Shown here: positions 6,985-15,632 of the stretch, one piece after another
How the letters are laid out: every line of letters starts with the position of its first letter
Numbering within the stretch: position 1 is the first letter of the stretch
Source of the DNA: Pseudomonadota bacterium
Lineage (GTDB): Bacteria > Pseudomonadota > Alphaproteobacteria > Rhizobiales > Rhizobiaceae
Assembly (NCBI GenBank): GCA_023419535.1
Contig: JAEZXX010000006.1
Span: forward strand, 1 to 30,607
Reading direction: 5' to 3'
Length of the DNA: 30,607 bases
Notes under the pieces: model-generated
What the model saw: the letters and a program-made list of their open reading frames with translations, nothing else
Told to the model about the DNA's origin: nothing
Databases searched by the model: none
Program-made: the position numbers and the translations under genes

Positions 6985-8643
6985 CTAGAACCGCGAGCGA
7001 AAGTGGTCCTTCAGCCGCTCCAGCGTGGCGGCGTCGATCGCGGGCGGCTCGGTGATCTCGATCCAGGCGTCGATGTAGTGGTCGGGCGCGTAGACGTGGC
7101 CGTGGCCGATCGGCGAGGTCGTCGCCACCGCCATGTCGAAGGCGAGCTGGAGCATGGTGACCACCGGGAACCAGCGAAGGTCCGGCGAGACGTCCGGCCC
7201 CGGCTCCCCGCGCATCCAGGCCGGCTCGCGCAGGAAGGCGTAGGGGTCGAAGAAGGTCACCGGGTCGCTGGCATATTGCAGGTAGCCGATCCGCATCGGG
7301 CCCCAGTCCCCGCCCTGCTGCCCAAGCGTCGTTTCCTGGTTGGCGAAGCGGATGATGGAGCCGTCGCGGAAGCGCGGCAGCCATGCGGGCGAATCCGGCT
7401 GCCTCTCGGCGGTGACGCGGCGCCACTGGCTGGTGGAGAAGGGCGGCCCGGCCCAGAGCGCGCCGTCGAACGGGTCGGCGACGACGTCGTAGAGGTCGGT
7501 GGAGGATTCGGAGTTCATCGCCCCGAGCGAGAGGCCGTGGAGATAGAGGCGCGGCCGCGCGTCCTGCGGCAGGGCCGTCCAGTGGTCGTAGACGACGCGG
7601 AAGAGCGCGCGCCCGGCCTCCGCGCCGTAGCCGGGCTCGGCGAGGAGCGAAAGCCAGCTGGACAGATAGGAGTATTGCAGGGCGACCGAGGCGACGTCGC
7701 CGCGGTGGAGATAGTCGAGCGTGTCGAGCGCGGCCGGGTCGATCCAGCCGGTCCCGGTCGGGACCACGACGACGAGGGCGGAGCGCTCGAAGGCGCCGAC
7801 GCGCAGCATCTCCTCGAAGGCGAGCTCGGCGCGTTGCTCCGCCGTCTCGCGCGAGTTGAGGCCGACATAGATCCGCAGCGGCTCCAGCGCGGGGGTGCCG
7901 AAGAAGGCGCCGATCTCCGCCGCGCCCGGCCCCGACACGACGAATTGGCGCCCGCGCGAGCCGAGAAGTTCCCAATCGACGAGGGAGGCGTCGCTGCCGG
8001 TCTTCAAGGGGTTCGCGGGACGCTGCGTCTCCGGGTCGATCCGCTGGTCGAGCTCCTGGAAGGACGAGTCGGCCACGCGCAGCGCCTGTTCGAACAGGAC
8101 GCCGCTCGCCACCCACCAGAACAGGAACGCGGTGAGGGCGAAGCCGACGAGCCGGGCGACGGGACGCGGCATCAGACGCTTCATCCGGCGCGACAGGAAC
8201 AACCAGATGCGCGCAAAGAGGAGGCCGAGCGATTTCAGGACCAGGAAGACGAGGATCGCGATGAGCGCCACCTGCAGCGGATAGGCCGTCTCGGCCGGCG
8301 GCAGGTCCATCAGCCGACGGACCGAATTCTGCCACTCGGCCGCGCGCCAGGCGAAGGCGACGACGGCCGCGAGGCAGACGAGGCCGGCGGTCAGCTTGAG
8401 CCAGCCTTCGAGGCGGCGCTCGGGGAGGGGCAGTTCGAGCTGGCGCCAGATCCAGGAGAGAAGGACGCCGATGGCGTAGCCGGCCGCGAGCGAGGCGCCG
8501 GTCAGCGGCCCCTGCATGAACGGCTCGCGCGGCAGAAGGCTGGGGGTCAGCGAGGCGGCGTAGAAGAGCGCGCCGAGGAGGAGCCCGGGCGTGGAGAAGT
8601 TCGCACGCAGCGAACGCAGGAGAGCGGTCAGGGTCGGCGGCAC
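6985..8643 (-). CDS. Membrane-anchored alpha/beta-hydrolase family protein (Abhydrolase_9 type)
   Basis: A 552-residue protein matching the Abhydrolase_9_N plus Abhydrolase_9 architecture. The N-terminal half has about four membrane segments (near 20-35, 50-65, 85-100, 123-150 and a further one at 163-185) including the family motif TPSLLPR at residues 33-39. The C-terminal half is the hydrolase domain, probably periplasmic, with VPTGTGWIDP near 294-303 and the nucleophile elbow HGLSLGA with Ser372. A late His in IGHGHVYAPDHY would complete a triad. The substrate is unknown; family members are usually annotated only as hydrolases. The start is GTG at 8643, with a poor ribosome site; the next Met (residue 43) would delete the TPSLLPR region, so GTG is preferred. 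It is separated from the LysM gene by 107 bases. Confidence 0.88.
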   Translation of the reverse strand: MPPTLTALLRSLRANFSTPGLLLGALFYAASLTPSLLPREPFMQGPLTGASLAAGYAIGVLLSWIWRQLELPLPERRLEGWLKLTAGLVCLAAVVAFAWRAAEWQNSVRRLMDLPPAETAYPLQVALIAILVFLVLKSLGLLFARIWLFLSRRMKRLMPRPVARLVGFALTAFLFWWVASGVLFEQALRVADSSFQELDQRIDPETQRPANPLKTGSDASLVDWELLGSRGRQFVVSGPGAAEIGAFFGTPALEPLRIYVGLNSRETAEQRAELAFEEMLRVGAFERSALVVVVPTGTGWIDPAALDTLDYLHRGDVASVALQYSYLSSWLSLLAEPGYGAEAGRALFRVVYDHWTALPQDARPRLYLHGLSLGAMNSESSTDLYDVVADPFDGALWAGPPFSTSQWRRVTAERQPDSPAWLPRFRDGSIIRFANQETTLGQQGGDWGPMRIGYLQYASDPVTFFDPYAFLREPAWMRGEPGPDVSPDLRWFPVVTMLQLAFDMAVATTSPIGHGHVYAPDHYIDAWIEITEPPAIDAATLERLKDHFRSRF

Positions 8644-8750
8644 GCCGCGATAGCTAGAGCACGTCCGGGCGAAGCGCAGGCGTCCCGCCCGAGGATCATG
8701 CGTGCGCCCCGCCCTGCCGGTTTCAAGAGCCGGCGGCGCTCGACGCGCCG

Positions 8751-9746
8751 TCAGCGGGCCGGGCGGATCGAGGCCGGCGAGATCGTCGTGCCCTGCATGC
8801 AGACCGACATCTCGGCGATCTCGCCGATGATCTCAACCCGGTCGCCGCCGCGATAGCCCTGGAGTCCGCCGTCGACGGAGTAGAGGCGGCCATCCTCGCC
8901 GCGCAGCGTCGGGCAGGTGGCGCCCTCGTTGGAGAGGACGCCGATCACGCGCACGAGCTCGCCGCCGGGCCGGCCGGGATTGCCGGGACGGCCCCGCGCC
9001 TCGCCGATGCGGTAGGCGCCCGAGGCGAGCGGGCGCATGCGCTCGTCCAGCACCTCGTAAGACCAGCGCTGGCCGGGGCGCGCGGAGCCGGGCAGCTCCA
9101 GCTCGGCGGTCGCGATGCCGCGATTGCCGGCGCGCACGCCTCGGTCGGTGCCCGCAAGGCCCTGGCCCGGATTGGTGGCGACGACGATGCGCTCGCCGGG
9201 CCGGAGGCCGGTGACCTGGAAGGCGACGGTGCCGCCGGGGACCGCTGCGCGGTCGTCGACGGACACCTGCACGCGGCGCTGCTCGGGGCCCGGACGGGGC
9301 GGGCGGGGCGGCTGGGCGCCTCCTGCGCCGCCGAAGACCAGCTCGCGCCCGACCTGCAGGTCGCGCTCCGACAGACCCGGATTGGCGGCAAGCAGCGCCT
9401 GCACCGACACGCCGAAGGCGCGGGCGACGGAGGAGAGCGTGTCGCCGCGCCGGACGACGTAGCGCCCGGAGGGGGCGGGGGCCGCGCCGGCACCCCGGCC
9501 GTCGAGCGAGATGCGGGCGCCGACCGGCAGCCGGTTCCAGTCGATTCGCGGGTTGGCCCGCTGGATCTCGCCCGTCGACATGCCGCAGGCGCGCGCGATC
9601 CGCGACAGCGTGTCGCCGGGCCGCACGACCCAGACGGAGGAGCACATCGCGGCGACCTGCGCCTGCGCGGGCGCCACGGCGGCGGGCAGGACCGGAAGGG
9701 CGAGCGCGATGGCGAGGAGGGCTCGGGGCAGGCGGGCGGTGGTCAT
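8751..9746 (-). CDS. Exported two-LysM protein with a C-terminal Cys-containing domain
   Basis: A 331-residue secreted or periplasmic protein. It has a signal peptide (about residues 1-30, Ala-rich and ending AQAQ) and two LysM peptidoglycan-binding repeats at about 38-81 (VVRPGDTLSRIARACGMS) and 95-138 (VVRRGDTLSSVARAFGVS). A proline-rich hinge follows, then a beta-rich central part and a C-terminal domain from about 265 containing CPTLRGEDGRLYSVDG and GDRVEIIGEI..SVCMQG, with paired Cys and a small beta-barrel look. It probably binds the cell wall; no catalytic domain is recognised. ATG 9746 has a good GAAGGAAT ribosome site. It is divergent from the extensin-like gene, which is also an envelope gene, so the 215-base gap probably carries promoters for both. 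Confidence 0.88.
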   Translation of the reverse strand: MTTARLPRALLAIALALPVLPAAVAPAQAQVAAMCSSVWVVRPGDTLSRIARACGMSTGEIQRANPRIDWNRLPVGARISLDGRGAGAAPAPSGRYVVRRGDTLSSVARAFGVSVQALLAANPGLSERDLQVGRELVFGGAGGAQPPRPPRPGPEQRRVQVSVDDRAAVPGGTVAFQVTGLRPGERIVVATNPGQGLAGTDRGVRAGNRGIATAELELPGSARPGQRWSYEVLDERMRPLASGAYRIGEARGRPGNPGRPGGELVRVIGVLSNEGATCPTLRGEDGRLYSVDGGLQGYRGGDRVEIIGEIAEMSVCMQGTTISPASIRPAR

Positions 9747-9961
9747 GGCGAAATTCCTTCGACGAGGACGGCGCGGCGTCCGTCGGCCGGGCTTGTAACG
9801 GACCTCGGCTGACGCGGAGTTGAACGAAGGAAAGAGGCCGAAATCGAGGCTGCTCGCGACCGGCGGAGCGCCGCCGGCGCCGCGTTCAGCTTTCGCTTAC
9901 CAAACCGGACTACCCTCCCCGCCATCCGCTCGAGTTTCGCGGAGGATGAAAGGCCATCCCG

Positions 9962-11224
9962 ATGGTATTGCGTAACAACGGATGGCGCATCGTCACGCTC
10001 GCCGTCGCCGGTATCGCGACGGCGAGCGCCCTGCCGGGCGCTTCGAGCGCGCAGGGGACTCTGGTCTGGGGCGGGCACGTGCCGCCGCCCCCCGCCCCCG
10101 GCGAGGCGCCGGTCTACGTGCCGAGCCCGGCCTATTCCTCCGACGGCTCGACGCCGCACCAGTCGAACTTCAGCCACGTCCAGCCGACGCCGCCGCAATT
10201 CCTGCCGCCGCCGGTGGAGCCGGCGGTCACCGCTTCGGTGCCGCTTCCGCCAGCGCCGCTGGAGACCCAAATCTCGCATTCTCCGCCGGCTGGGCCCGGC
10301 GACTACGGCCGGACCTACCCCGTCCAGGAGACCGCGCCCGCGCCCGAGCCCGTGCGCGAGGCGGCGCTGCCGCCGCTGACGCCGGGCGTCTCGATCGACG
10401 ATTCGAGCCCCGGCGGGCTCTACGGCTCGGTGCCCGAGGCCGATTTCGATCCCTGGGAGGGTCTGACCGAGGTGACGCCCGGCGCCGAGCCCGCCCCGGT
10501 GCCGCGCCCCGCCGAGCCCGTTGCCCCGGCGGCCCCCGCACCCGTGCAGACACCCGTGCCCTCCTACGCCGCGCTGGAGCGCGTGGAGCCGGCCGAGCCC
10601 GAGAAGCGCGGCTGGAGCTGGAACCCGTTCCGCTGGGGCCGCGGCGCGCACGAGGACCGCACGCCCTCCGGCTACCGGGCGCTGCCGCGCCAGGAGGCCG
10701 CCTGCCGGCGTGAATTACAGCGGCGCGGGGTCCAGTTCACCGACGCCCGCTCGGTGGGCGACGGGCGCACCCACGGCATCCAGCACCCGGTGCGCGTGAC
10801 CATGGCCGCCAAGGACATCGCCATGCAGCCGCCGGCGCTGCTCAACTGCGCGACGGCGCTTCAGACGGCGCGCTGGCTCGACGACGAGGTGCGCTCGGCC
10901 GCGCGCTGGACGCTCTGGAAGCGCCCGGCGGCGGTGATCAACGCCTCCTCCTACCGCGTCTCGCGGATCGCCGGCACGCGCACCATCTCCGAACACGCGC
11001 TCGGCAACGCGCTCGACATCCGGGGCCTGCGCTTCACCGACGGCTCGACCTTCCTCGTCGAGCCGAAGGGGGCGTTCTCTCCGCGCGAGCGCTCGTTCCA
11101 GAACCAGATCCGGACGGCCGGCTGCCAGTATTTCGGCACGGTGCTCGGTCCCGGCTACAACCGGGCGCACGACGATCACTTCCATTTCGATGTGAAGTCG
11201 AGAATGCGGCCCGTCTGCAAGTAG
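9962..11224 (+). CDS. Extensin-like C-terminal domain protein (M15-peptidase-like fold), exported
   Basis: A 420-residue exported protein with an N-terminal signal sequence (about 1-30), a roughly 200-residue linker very rich in Pro and Ala, and an Extensin-like_C domain from about residue 240 to the end. Seen in that domain: QEAACRRELQRRGVQF, SEHALGNALDIRGL with the His and Asp of the zinc-peptidase-like site, and HDDHFHFD with the late His residues. Four Cys of the domain (AACRRE, NCATA, AGCQYF and the terminal VCK) probably form disulphides. The fold resembles D,D-carboxypeptidases of family M15, so a peptidoglycan substrate is plausible but not shown. The ATG at 9962 is preceded by GGAGGATGAAAGG. 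The name reflects domain history; no plant extensin repeat is present. Confidence 0.9.
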   Translation: MVLRNNGWRIVTLAVAGIATASALPGASSAQGTLVWGGHVPPPPAPGEAPVYVPSPAYSSDGSTPHQSNFSHVQPTPPQFLPPPVEPAVTASVPLPPAPLETQISHSPPAGPGDYGRTYPVQETAPAPEPVREAALPPLTPGVSIDDSSPGGLYGSVPEADFDPWEGLTEVTPGAEPAPVPRPAEPVAPAAPAPVQTPVPSYAALERVEPAEPEKRGWSWNPFRWGRGAHEDRTPSGYRALPRQEAACRRELQRRGVQFTDARSVGDGRTHGIQHPVRVTMAAKDIAMQPPALLNCATALQTARWLDDEVRSAARWTLWKRPAAVINASSYRVSRIAGTRTISEHALGNALDIRGLRFTDGSTFLVEPKGAFSPRERSFQNQIRTAGCQYFGTVLGPGYNRAHDDHFHFDVKSRMRPVCK

Positions 11225-11268
11225 GCGGGAACTCTTGAGCCGGATCGCGGCGTTTCACCGGACATGTC

Positions 11269-11286
11269 GGGGCAGAGGACTGCCCC
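11269..11286 (+). other. Short perfect hairpin between the extensin-like and Arg-Asp repeat genes
   Basis: GGGGCAG, loop AGGA, CTGCCCC: a 7-base-pair perfect stem in an 83-base gap. It has no T run. It may be a weak or Rho-assisted end of the upstream gene, or part of the next gene's leader, as it lies 21 bases before ATG 11308. Confidence 0.35.
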
Positions 11287-11307
11287 GCGGGCCCGGAGAA
11301 CCCTTCG

Positions 11308-12093
11308 ATGATGCGCACCCCATTGCTCGCCGCCGCGCTGATGCTCGCGGCCGCGCCGATCGCCCTCGCACAGCCCGTGCCGCCGCCGGACGGTCCGCGG
11401 GCCGAAGACAGGGACCGCGACCGCGGCGAGGATCGCGATCGCGACGACGACCGGGACCGCGATCGGGATCGGGATGAAGATCGTGACCGTGACCGTGACC
11501 GGGATCGCGACGAAGACGGCGACCGGGATCGCGACCGGGACCGGGATGAGGACCGCGACCGGGACGAAGCCCGCGACGAGGGTGGGGATCGCGACCGCGC
11601 GGACCGGGACGATCGCCGCGACTGGGAGGCGCGGCGCGGCCCCGGACGGGAGGGGCCCCGCGGGCCGGGCGAGCGCCGCGGACCCCCGCCGATGCACGAA
11701 GGTGCGAGCTTCCGGATCGAGATGGGCCCGATGGGCACCCTGACCGTCACCTGCGGCGCCGAGCCGCTCCGCGGCTGCGTCGAGGCCGCCCGGCCTCTGA
11801 TCGACGCGGCGACGGGCGCGGCCATGCCGGCTCCGGAGCCGCTCGCGGCGCCCGACATCGTGCCGCTGCCTCCCGTTCCTCCGGCCGCGGAGGGCGCGCC
11901 CGACGTGCCGCTGCCCGACGACGCGGCGGCCGGCGCAACCCCGCCGCTCCCCGAATCGCTGGACGGCGACGCGGGCGAGACCGCGGGCGGTCCGCCGATC
12001 CAGACCCTGCCGGAGGGCCTGCCCGGGCCGAACGAGGAGACGCCCGTGATCGACGGGCTCGAGGGCGGCCCCGAGCCGGCCCCGGCGAACTGA
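11308..12093 (+). CDS. Exported protein with an Arg-Asp repeat tract and a small Cys-containing C-terminal region
   Basis: A 261-residue protein that I do not recognise as a named family. Seen: a signal peptide (1-22, ending ALAQ), then from about residue 34 to 105 an almost unbroken alternation of Arg with Asp or Glu. Next come a Gly/Pro/Arg-rich hinge (108-128) and a short motif region FRIEMGPMGTLTVTCG..LRGC (135-157, Cys149 and Cys157) that is the only globular-looking part. A Pro/Ala/Glu-rich tail completes it. It is probably periplasmic or surface-exposed and intrinsically disordered; the mixed-charge tract may be a flexible hydrated spacer (inference). ATG at 11308 is used because GGAG is 10 bases upstream; ATG 11311 is an alternative. 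It ends convergently with the thioesterase gene at a shared hairpin. Confidence 0.75.
   Translation: MMRTPLLAAALMLAAAPIALAQPVPPPDGPRAEDRDRDRGEDRDRDDDRDRDRDRDEDRDRDRDRDRDEDGDRDRDRDRDEDRDRDEARDEGGDRDRADRDDRRDWEARRGPGREGPRGPGERRGPPPMHEGASFRIEMGPMGTLTVTCGAEPLRGCVEAARPLIDAATGAAMPAPEPLAAPDIVPLPPVPPAAEGAPDVPLPDDAAAGATPPLPESLDGDAGETAGGPPIQTLPEGLPGPNEETPVIDGLEGGPEPAPAN
11398..11612 (+). repeat. Low-complexity GACCGGGATCGC-type tandem repeat coding for Arg-Asp
   Basis: About 215 bases of imperfect six-base units (GACCGN / GATCGC / GAACGN variants) encoding alternating Arg and Asp/Glu, with mixed CGC/CGG/CGT and GAC/GAT codons. Such tracts expand and contract by slippage, so length is likely to vary between strains, and assembly errors are possible. 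Confidence 0.85.
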
Positions 12094-12098
12094 AGCAC

Positions 12099-12143
12099 GA
12101 CGGGGCAAGGGCATCGCGCCAAAGGCGGCGCCCTTGCCCCGTC
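12099..12143. terminator. Hairpin shared by two convergent genes
   Basis: A perfect 14-base-pair inverted repeat (GACGGGGCAAGGGC with its complement) around a 17-base loop that itself contains CGCC-AAA-GGCG. It sits between the Arg-Asp repeat gene and the convergent thioesterase, whose stop codon overlaps the right arm. There is no T tract on either strand, so it may work as a bidirectional or Rho-assisted terminator or as an mRNA 3' end stabiliser. Confidence 0.65.
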
Positions 12144-12531
12144 AATCCAGAGGCGGGACGGCCTTCGGCCGGCCCGCCTCGTCGAGCGCGACCATGACGA
12201 AGACGCCCTCCGTCACCTTCTCCATCTCATGGGTCAGGTAGCGCTGCGCCCAGGCTTCGATGAACAGCGTGATGGAGGACCGGCCGATCTTCTCGATGCG
12301 GGAGTAGACGCTGAGCGCATCGCCGACATGGACGGGCCGGCGGAAGACCAGGGTGTTGACCGCCATGGTGACGACGCGGCCCTTGGCGCGTTCGGCGCCC
12401 CGGATGCCGGCCGCCAGATCCATCTGCGACATCACCCAGCCGCCGAAGATGTCGCCGGCGGAATTGGCGTCCTTGGGCATCGCCGGCACCCGCATCGTCA
12501 GCTCGCCGTTCGGCCGTTCCGTCTCGTCCAT
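12142..12531 (-). CDS. YciA-family acyl-CoA thioesterase (hotdog fold)
   Basis: A 129-residue single hotdog-domain protein that would hydrolyse acyl-CoA thioesters in the cytoplasm. Seen: MPKDANSAGDIFGGWVMSQMD at about residues 18-38, the family's active-site helix region with the Asn and Asp residues, then AGIRGAERAKGRVVT, a V-F-x-x-P-V-H-V-GD motif (FRRPVHVGD), and a VFVMVALDEAGRP strand typical of YciA. Length is normal. The ATG at 12531 follows a short leader; the gene is divergent from the PRC-barrel gene and ends inside a convergent hairpin. The exact chain-length preference cannot be told. Confidence 0.93.
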   Translation of the reverse strand: MDETERPNGELTMRVPAMPKDANSAGDIFGGWVMSQMDLAAGIRGAERAKGRVVTMAVNTLVFRRPVHVGDALSVYSRIEKIGRSSITLFIEAWAQRYLTHEMEKVTEGVFVMVALDEAGRPKAVPPLD

Positions 12532-12677
12532 GCGCTCTCCTTAGCGGTCCCGCTCCCGTCGGCTTCGGCCATGATCGCCCGGCGCCCCGCCGGCGGCAAT
12601 CCTTCGGCGCCGCATGGCTGCGGTGCGGGACGCACGGGACGGAACCAAACGCGCGACAAGGCGCTTAGCGCTCGACC

Positions 12678-12702
12678 GGTGCGCAATGTCGCACCCCTTT
12701 TT
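12678..12702 (+). other. Hairpin plus T run in the leader of the PRC-barrel gene
   Basis: GGTGCG, loop CAATGT, CGCACC, then CC and TTTTT, ending 24 bases before ATG 12726. It has the look of a weak intrinsic terminator, but no gene ends here: the flanking genes are divergent. It could be an attenuator of the PRC-barrel gene or the end of a short unannotated transcript. Confidence 0.4.
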
Positions 12703-12725
12703 GATCGACCGACCGAGAGAAATTC

Positions 12726-13322
12726 ATGAAGCCCATCGTCCTCGCCTCCGCCTTCGCCGTCCTCATGAGCGGGGCGGCCTTCGCCCAGACGACGCCCGCG
12801 GCACCGGCGCCCGGCAGCGACCCGGCGGTCAACACCAATCCGACGACGCCCGAGCCCTCGCCGGCCGAGGGCCTGGCGCCCGAGGGCACGACGCCGGCCC
12901 CCGAGGCCCCGGCGGGCTCGGCGCCGGTGACCCCGGGCTCGGAGGCCGCGGCGCCCGAGGCGATGGGCGTCGAGGGCGGCTCGCCCATCGTGACCCTGCC
13001 CGAGGTGCAGGCGGGCGCGGCGGCCGCGCACTTCCTCGCCGACGACCTCGAAGGCGAGGACGTCTACGGCTCGATGAACGAGGAGATCGGCGACGTCTCC
13101 GACATCGTGCTGGCGGCCGACGGCACGGTAGCCGCGATCGTGATCGAGGTCGGCGGCTTCCTCGGCATCGGCCAGAAGGACGTGCTGGTCGACTGGAACG
13201 CGGTCGAGATCGTCTCGGAAGGCGACGACGACCTGCGCATTCTCGCCCCGACCCTGACCCGCGAGATGCTCGAGCAGGCCGAGGGTGTCGACCTCGACAC
13301 GCTGCTGATCGGCCGCGACTGA
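12726..13322 (+). CDS. Exported PRC-barrel domain protein
   Basis: A 198-residue protein with a clear signal peptide (1-20, ending AFA) and a Pro/Ala/Thr-rich linker (22-95). A C-terminal PRC-barrel domain (about 103-175) contains DDLEGEDVYGSMNEEIGDVSD, the turn ADGTVAAIVIEVGGFLGIGQK and VDWNAVEIV. PRC barrels are small beta-barrels used for protein or RNA docking; exported alphaproteobacterial versions of this kind have no assigned function. A GAGAG ribosome site lies 7-11 bases before the ATG. The protein is acidic with no Cys. It is followed by a strong shared terminator hairpin with the convergent GST-like gene. Confidence 0.9.
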   Translation: MKPIVLASAFAVLMSGAAFAQTTPAAPAPGSDPAVNTNPTTPEPSPAEGLAPEGTTPAPEAPAGSAPVTPGSEAAAPEAMGVEGGSPIVTLPEVQAGAAAAHFLADDLEGEDVYGSMNEEIGDVSDIVLAADGTVAAIVIEVGGFLGIGQKDVLVDWNAVEIVSEGDDDLRILAPTLTREMLEQAEGVDLDTLLIGRD

Positions 13323-13339
13323 TCCTGCGCGGATCGAAG

Positions 13340-13375
13340 GACAGGGCCGCTCCGGGAGACCGGGGCGGCCCTGTC
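13340..13375. terminator. Strong 16-base-pair hairpin between convergent genes
   Basis: GACAGGGCCGCTCCGG, loop GAGA, then the complementary arm with one G-T pair. It lies between the PRC-barrel gene and the convergent GST-like gene. The stem is very stable; there is no T tract, so its use as a bidirectional terminator is inferred from position and stability. Confidence 0.7.
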
Positions 13376-13380
13376 GCGCG

Positions 13381-13998
13381 TCACGCCTCGGGGATCCAGT
13401 CGCGCGGGCGCCAGCCGGGCAGGGCTTCGATGCGCGCCAGCCATTGGCGGATCGCGGGGAAGGGGGCGAGGTCGAACCCGCCCTCCGGCGCCGTCGCCGT
13501 GTACGGATAGAGCGCGATGTCGGCCAGCGTCGGAGCCCTGCCGGCGATGAAGGGGCTCGCCGACAGACGCTCCTCCATCACGCGCAGGGCGTTCGTGCCC
13601 TTCTCCAGCGTCAGAGCCATCCGCTCCGGCGTCGCCGCACCGCGACGCTGCGCATAGACGCTCAGCGAGCGGCGCACGGCGATGGAGGCCTCGTGCGCGT
13701 TCTGCTCGAAGAACATCCAGCGCAGCATCTGGGCGCGGCCGAAGACGTCGGTGGGGACGAAATCCGTCCCTTCGCCGAGAAAGACGAGGATGGCGTTGGA
13801 TTCGGCGAGCGTGCGCCCGTCGTCGAGGACGAGGAGCGGCACCTGCCCGGCCGGGTTGAGGGCGAGGAAGGCGGGCTGCTTCGTGCCGCCGTCGAGCATC
13901 GAGACCTCGACGTGCCGGAACCGGCGGCCGGTGAGCGCCATCAGGAGACGCGGCTTGTAGCAGTTGCCGCTGTCCGTCATGCCGTGGATCGTGATCAT
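13381..13998 (-). CDS. Glutathione S-transferase family protein
   Basis: A 205-residue cytoplasmic protein with the two-domain GST layout. The thioredoxin-like N-terminal domain (1-80) has MITIHGMTDSGNCYKPRLL and the glutathione-binding motifs GQVPLLVLDDG (cis-Pro) and LAESNAIL (Glu-Ser). The helical C-terminal domain has the N-capping-type motif APTLADIALYPY near 159-170. Ser10 or Cys13 could be the catalytic residue. The substrate is unknown; such bacterial GSTs act in detoxification or ring cleavage. ATG 13998 has GAGGCGAG upstream; a longer in-frame extension from upstream is not supported by composition. It is divergent from the aminotransferase gene. Confidence 0.92.
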   Translation of the reverse strand: MITIHGMTDSGNCYKPRLLMALTGRRFRHVEVSMLDGGTKQPAFLALNPAGQVPLLVLDDGRTLAESNAILVFLGEGTDFVPTDVFGRAQMLRWMFFEQNAHEASIAVRRSLSVYAQRRGAATPERMALTLEKGTNALRVMEERLSASPFIAGRAPTLADIALYPYTATAPEGGFDLAPFPAIRQWLARIEALPGWRPRDWIPEA

Positions 13999-14105
13999 CG
14001 CGCGCTCGCCTCGTCCGGTTGCCGGACGGGCAGAGTGCAGAAGCTCGGAGCCTCGCGCCAATTCGCAATCGCGAAGACAGCCATCAGGAGAATTCATGAG
14101 GGCCC

Positions 14106-14132
14106 GCCGCGGCGCTTCTTGCACGCCGCGGC
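14106..14132 (+). other. Strong hairpin in the aminotransferase leader
   Basis: GCCGCGGCG, loop CTTCTTGCA, CGCCGCGGC: a perfect 9-base-pair G+C stem about 75 bases before the aminotransferase start and 8 bases after the possible upstream start codon. A run of five T follows 22 bases later (14155-14159), too far for a normal terminator. Confidence 0.45.
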
Positions 14133-14208
14133 CCACGGACCTATGCATGGCCGATTTTTGCGGGGTCCGCCCGCGAGAGCCCGCCCGAAGAAAACCCGGA
14201 GCCGACCC

Positions 14209-15414
<1,206 letters not shown>

Positions 15415-15440
15415 GCGCGTTCCGGCCCGCCCGACATGCG

Positions 15441-15468
15441 AAGGCCCGGCGATGAGCCGGGCCTTTTT
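15441..15468 (+). terminator. Rho-independent terminator of the aminotransferase gene
   Basis: AAGGCCCGGC, loop GATGA, GCCGGGCCTT, running into TTTTT: a 10-base-pair G+C stem with a T tract, 26 bases after the aminotransferase stop. Confidence 0.93.
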
Positions 15469-15632
15469 CGTCGGAGCGCGCGGTCATGCGGCCGTCTGCG
15501 AAACAGGGTGGTCGTCATCCTCGGACCGTCGACCGGCGTCTGCCATCGGCCGGCCGAATGCGCGAGATGCGCGACCCGACCGGACGGCGCGAAAGGCACG
15601 GGTCCGAGCCGAAGGATCGAAGGAGCCGACGC

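Noticed and set aside
15469..15632. Gene in the 164-base gap between the aminotransferase terminator and the helicase stop
   Set aside because: Only short shadow frames; nothing structured or domain-like was seen.
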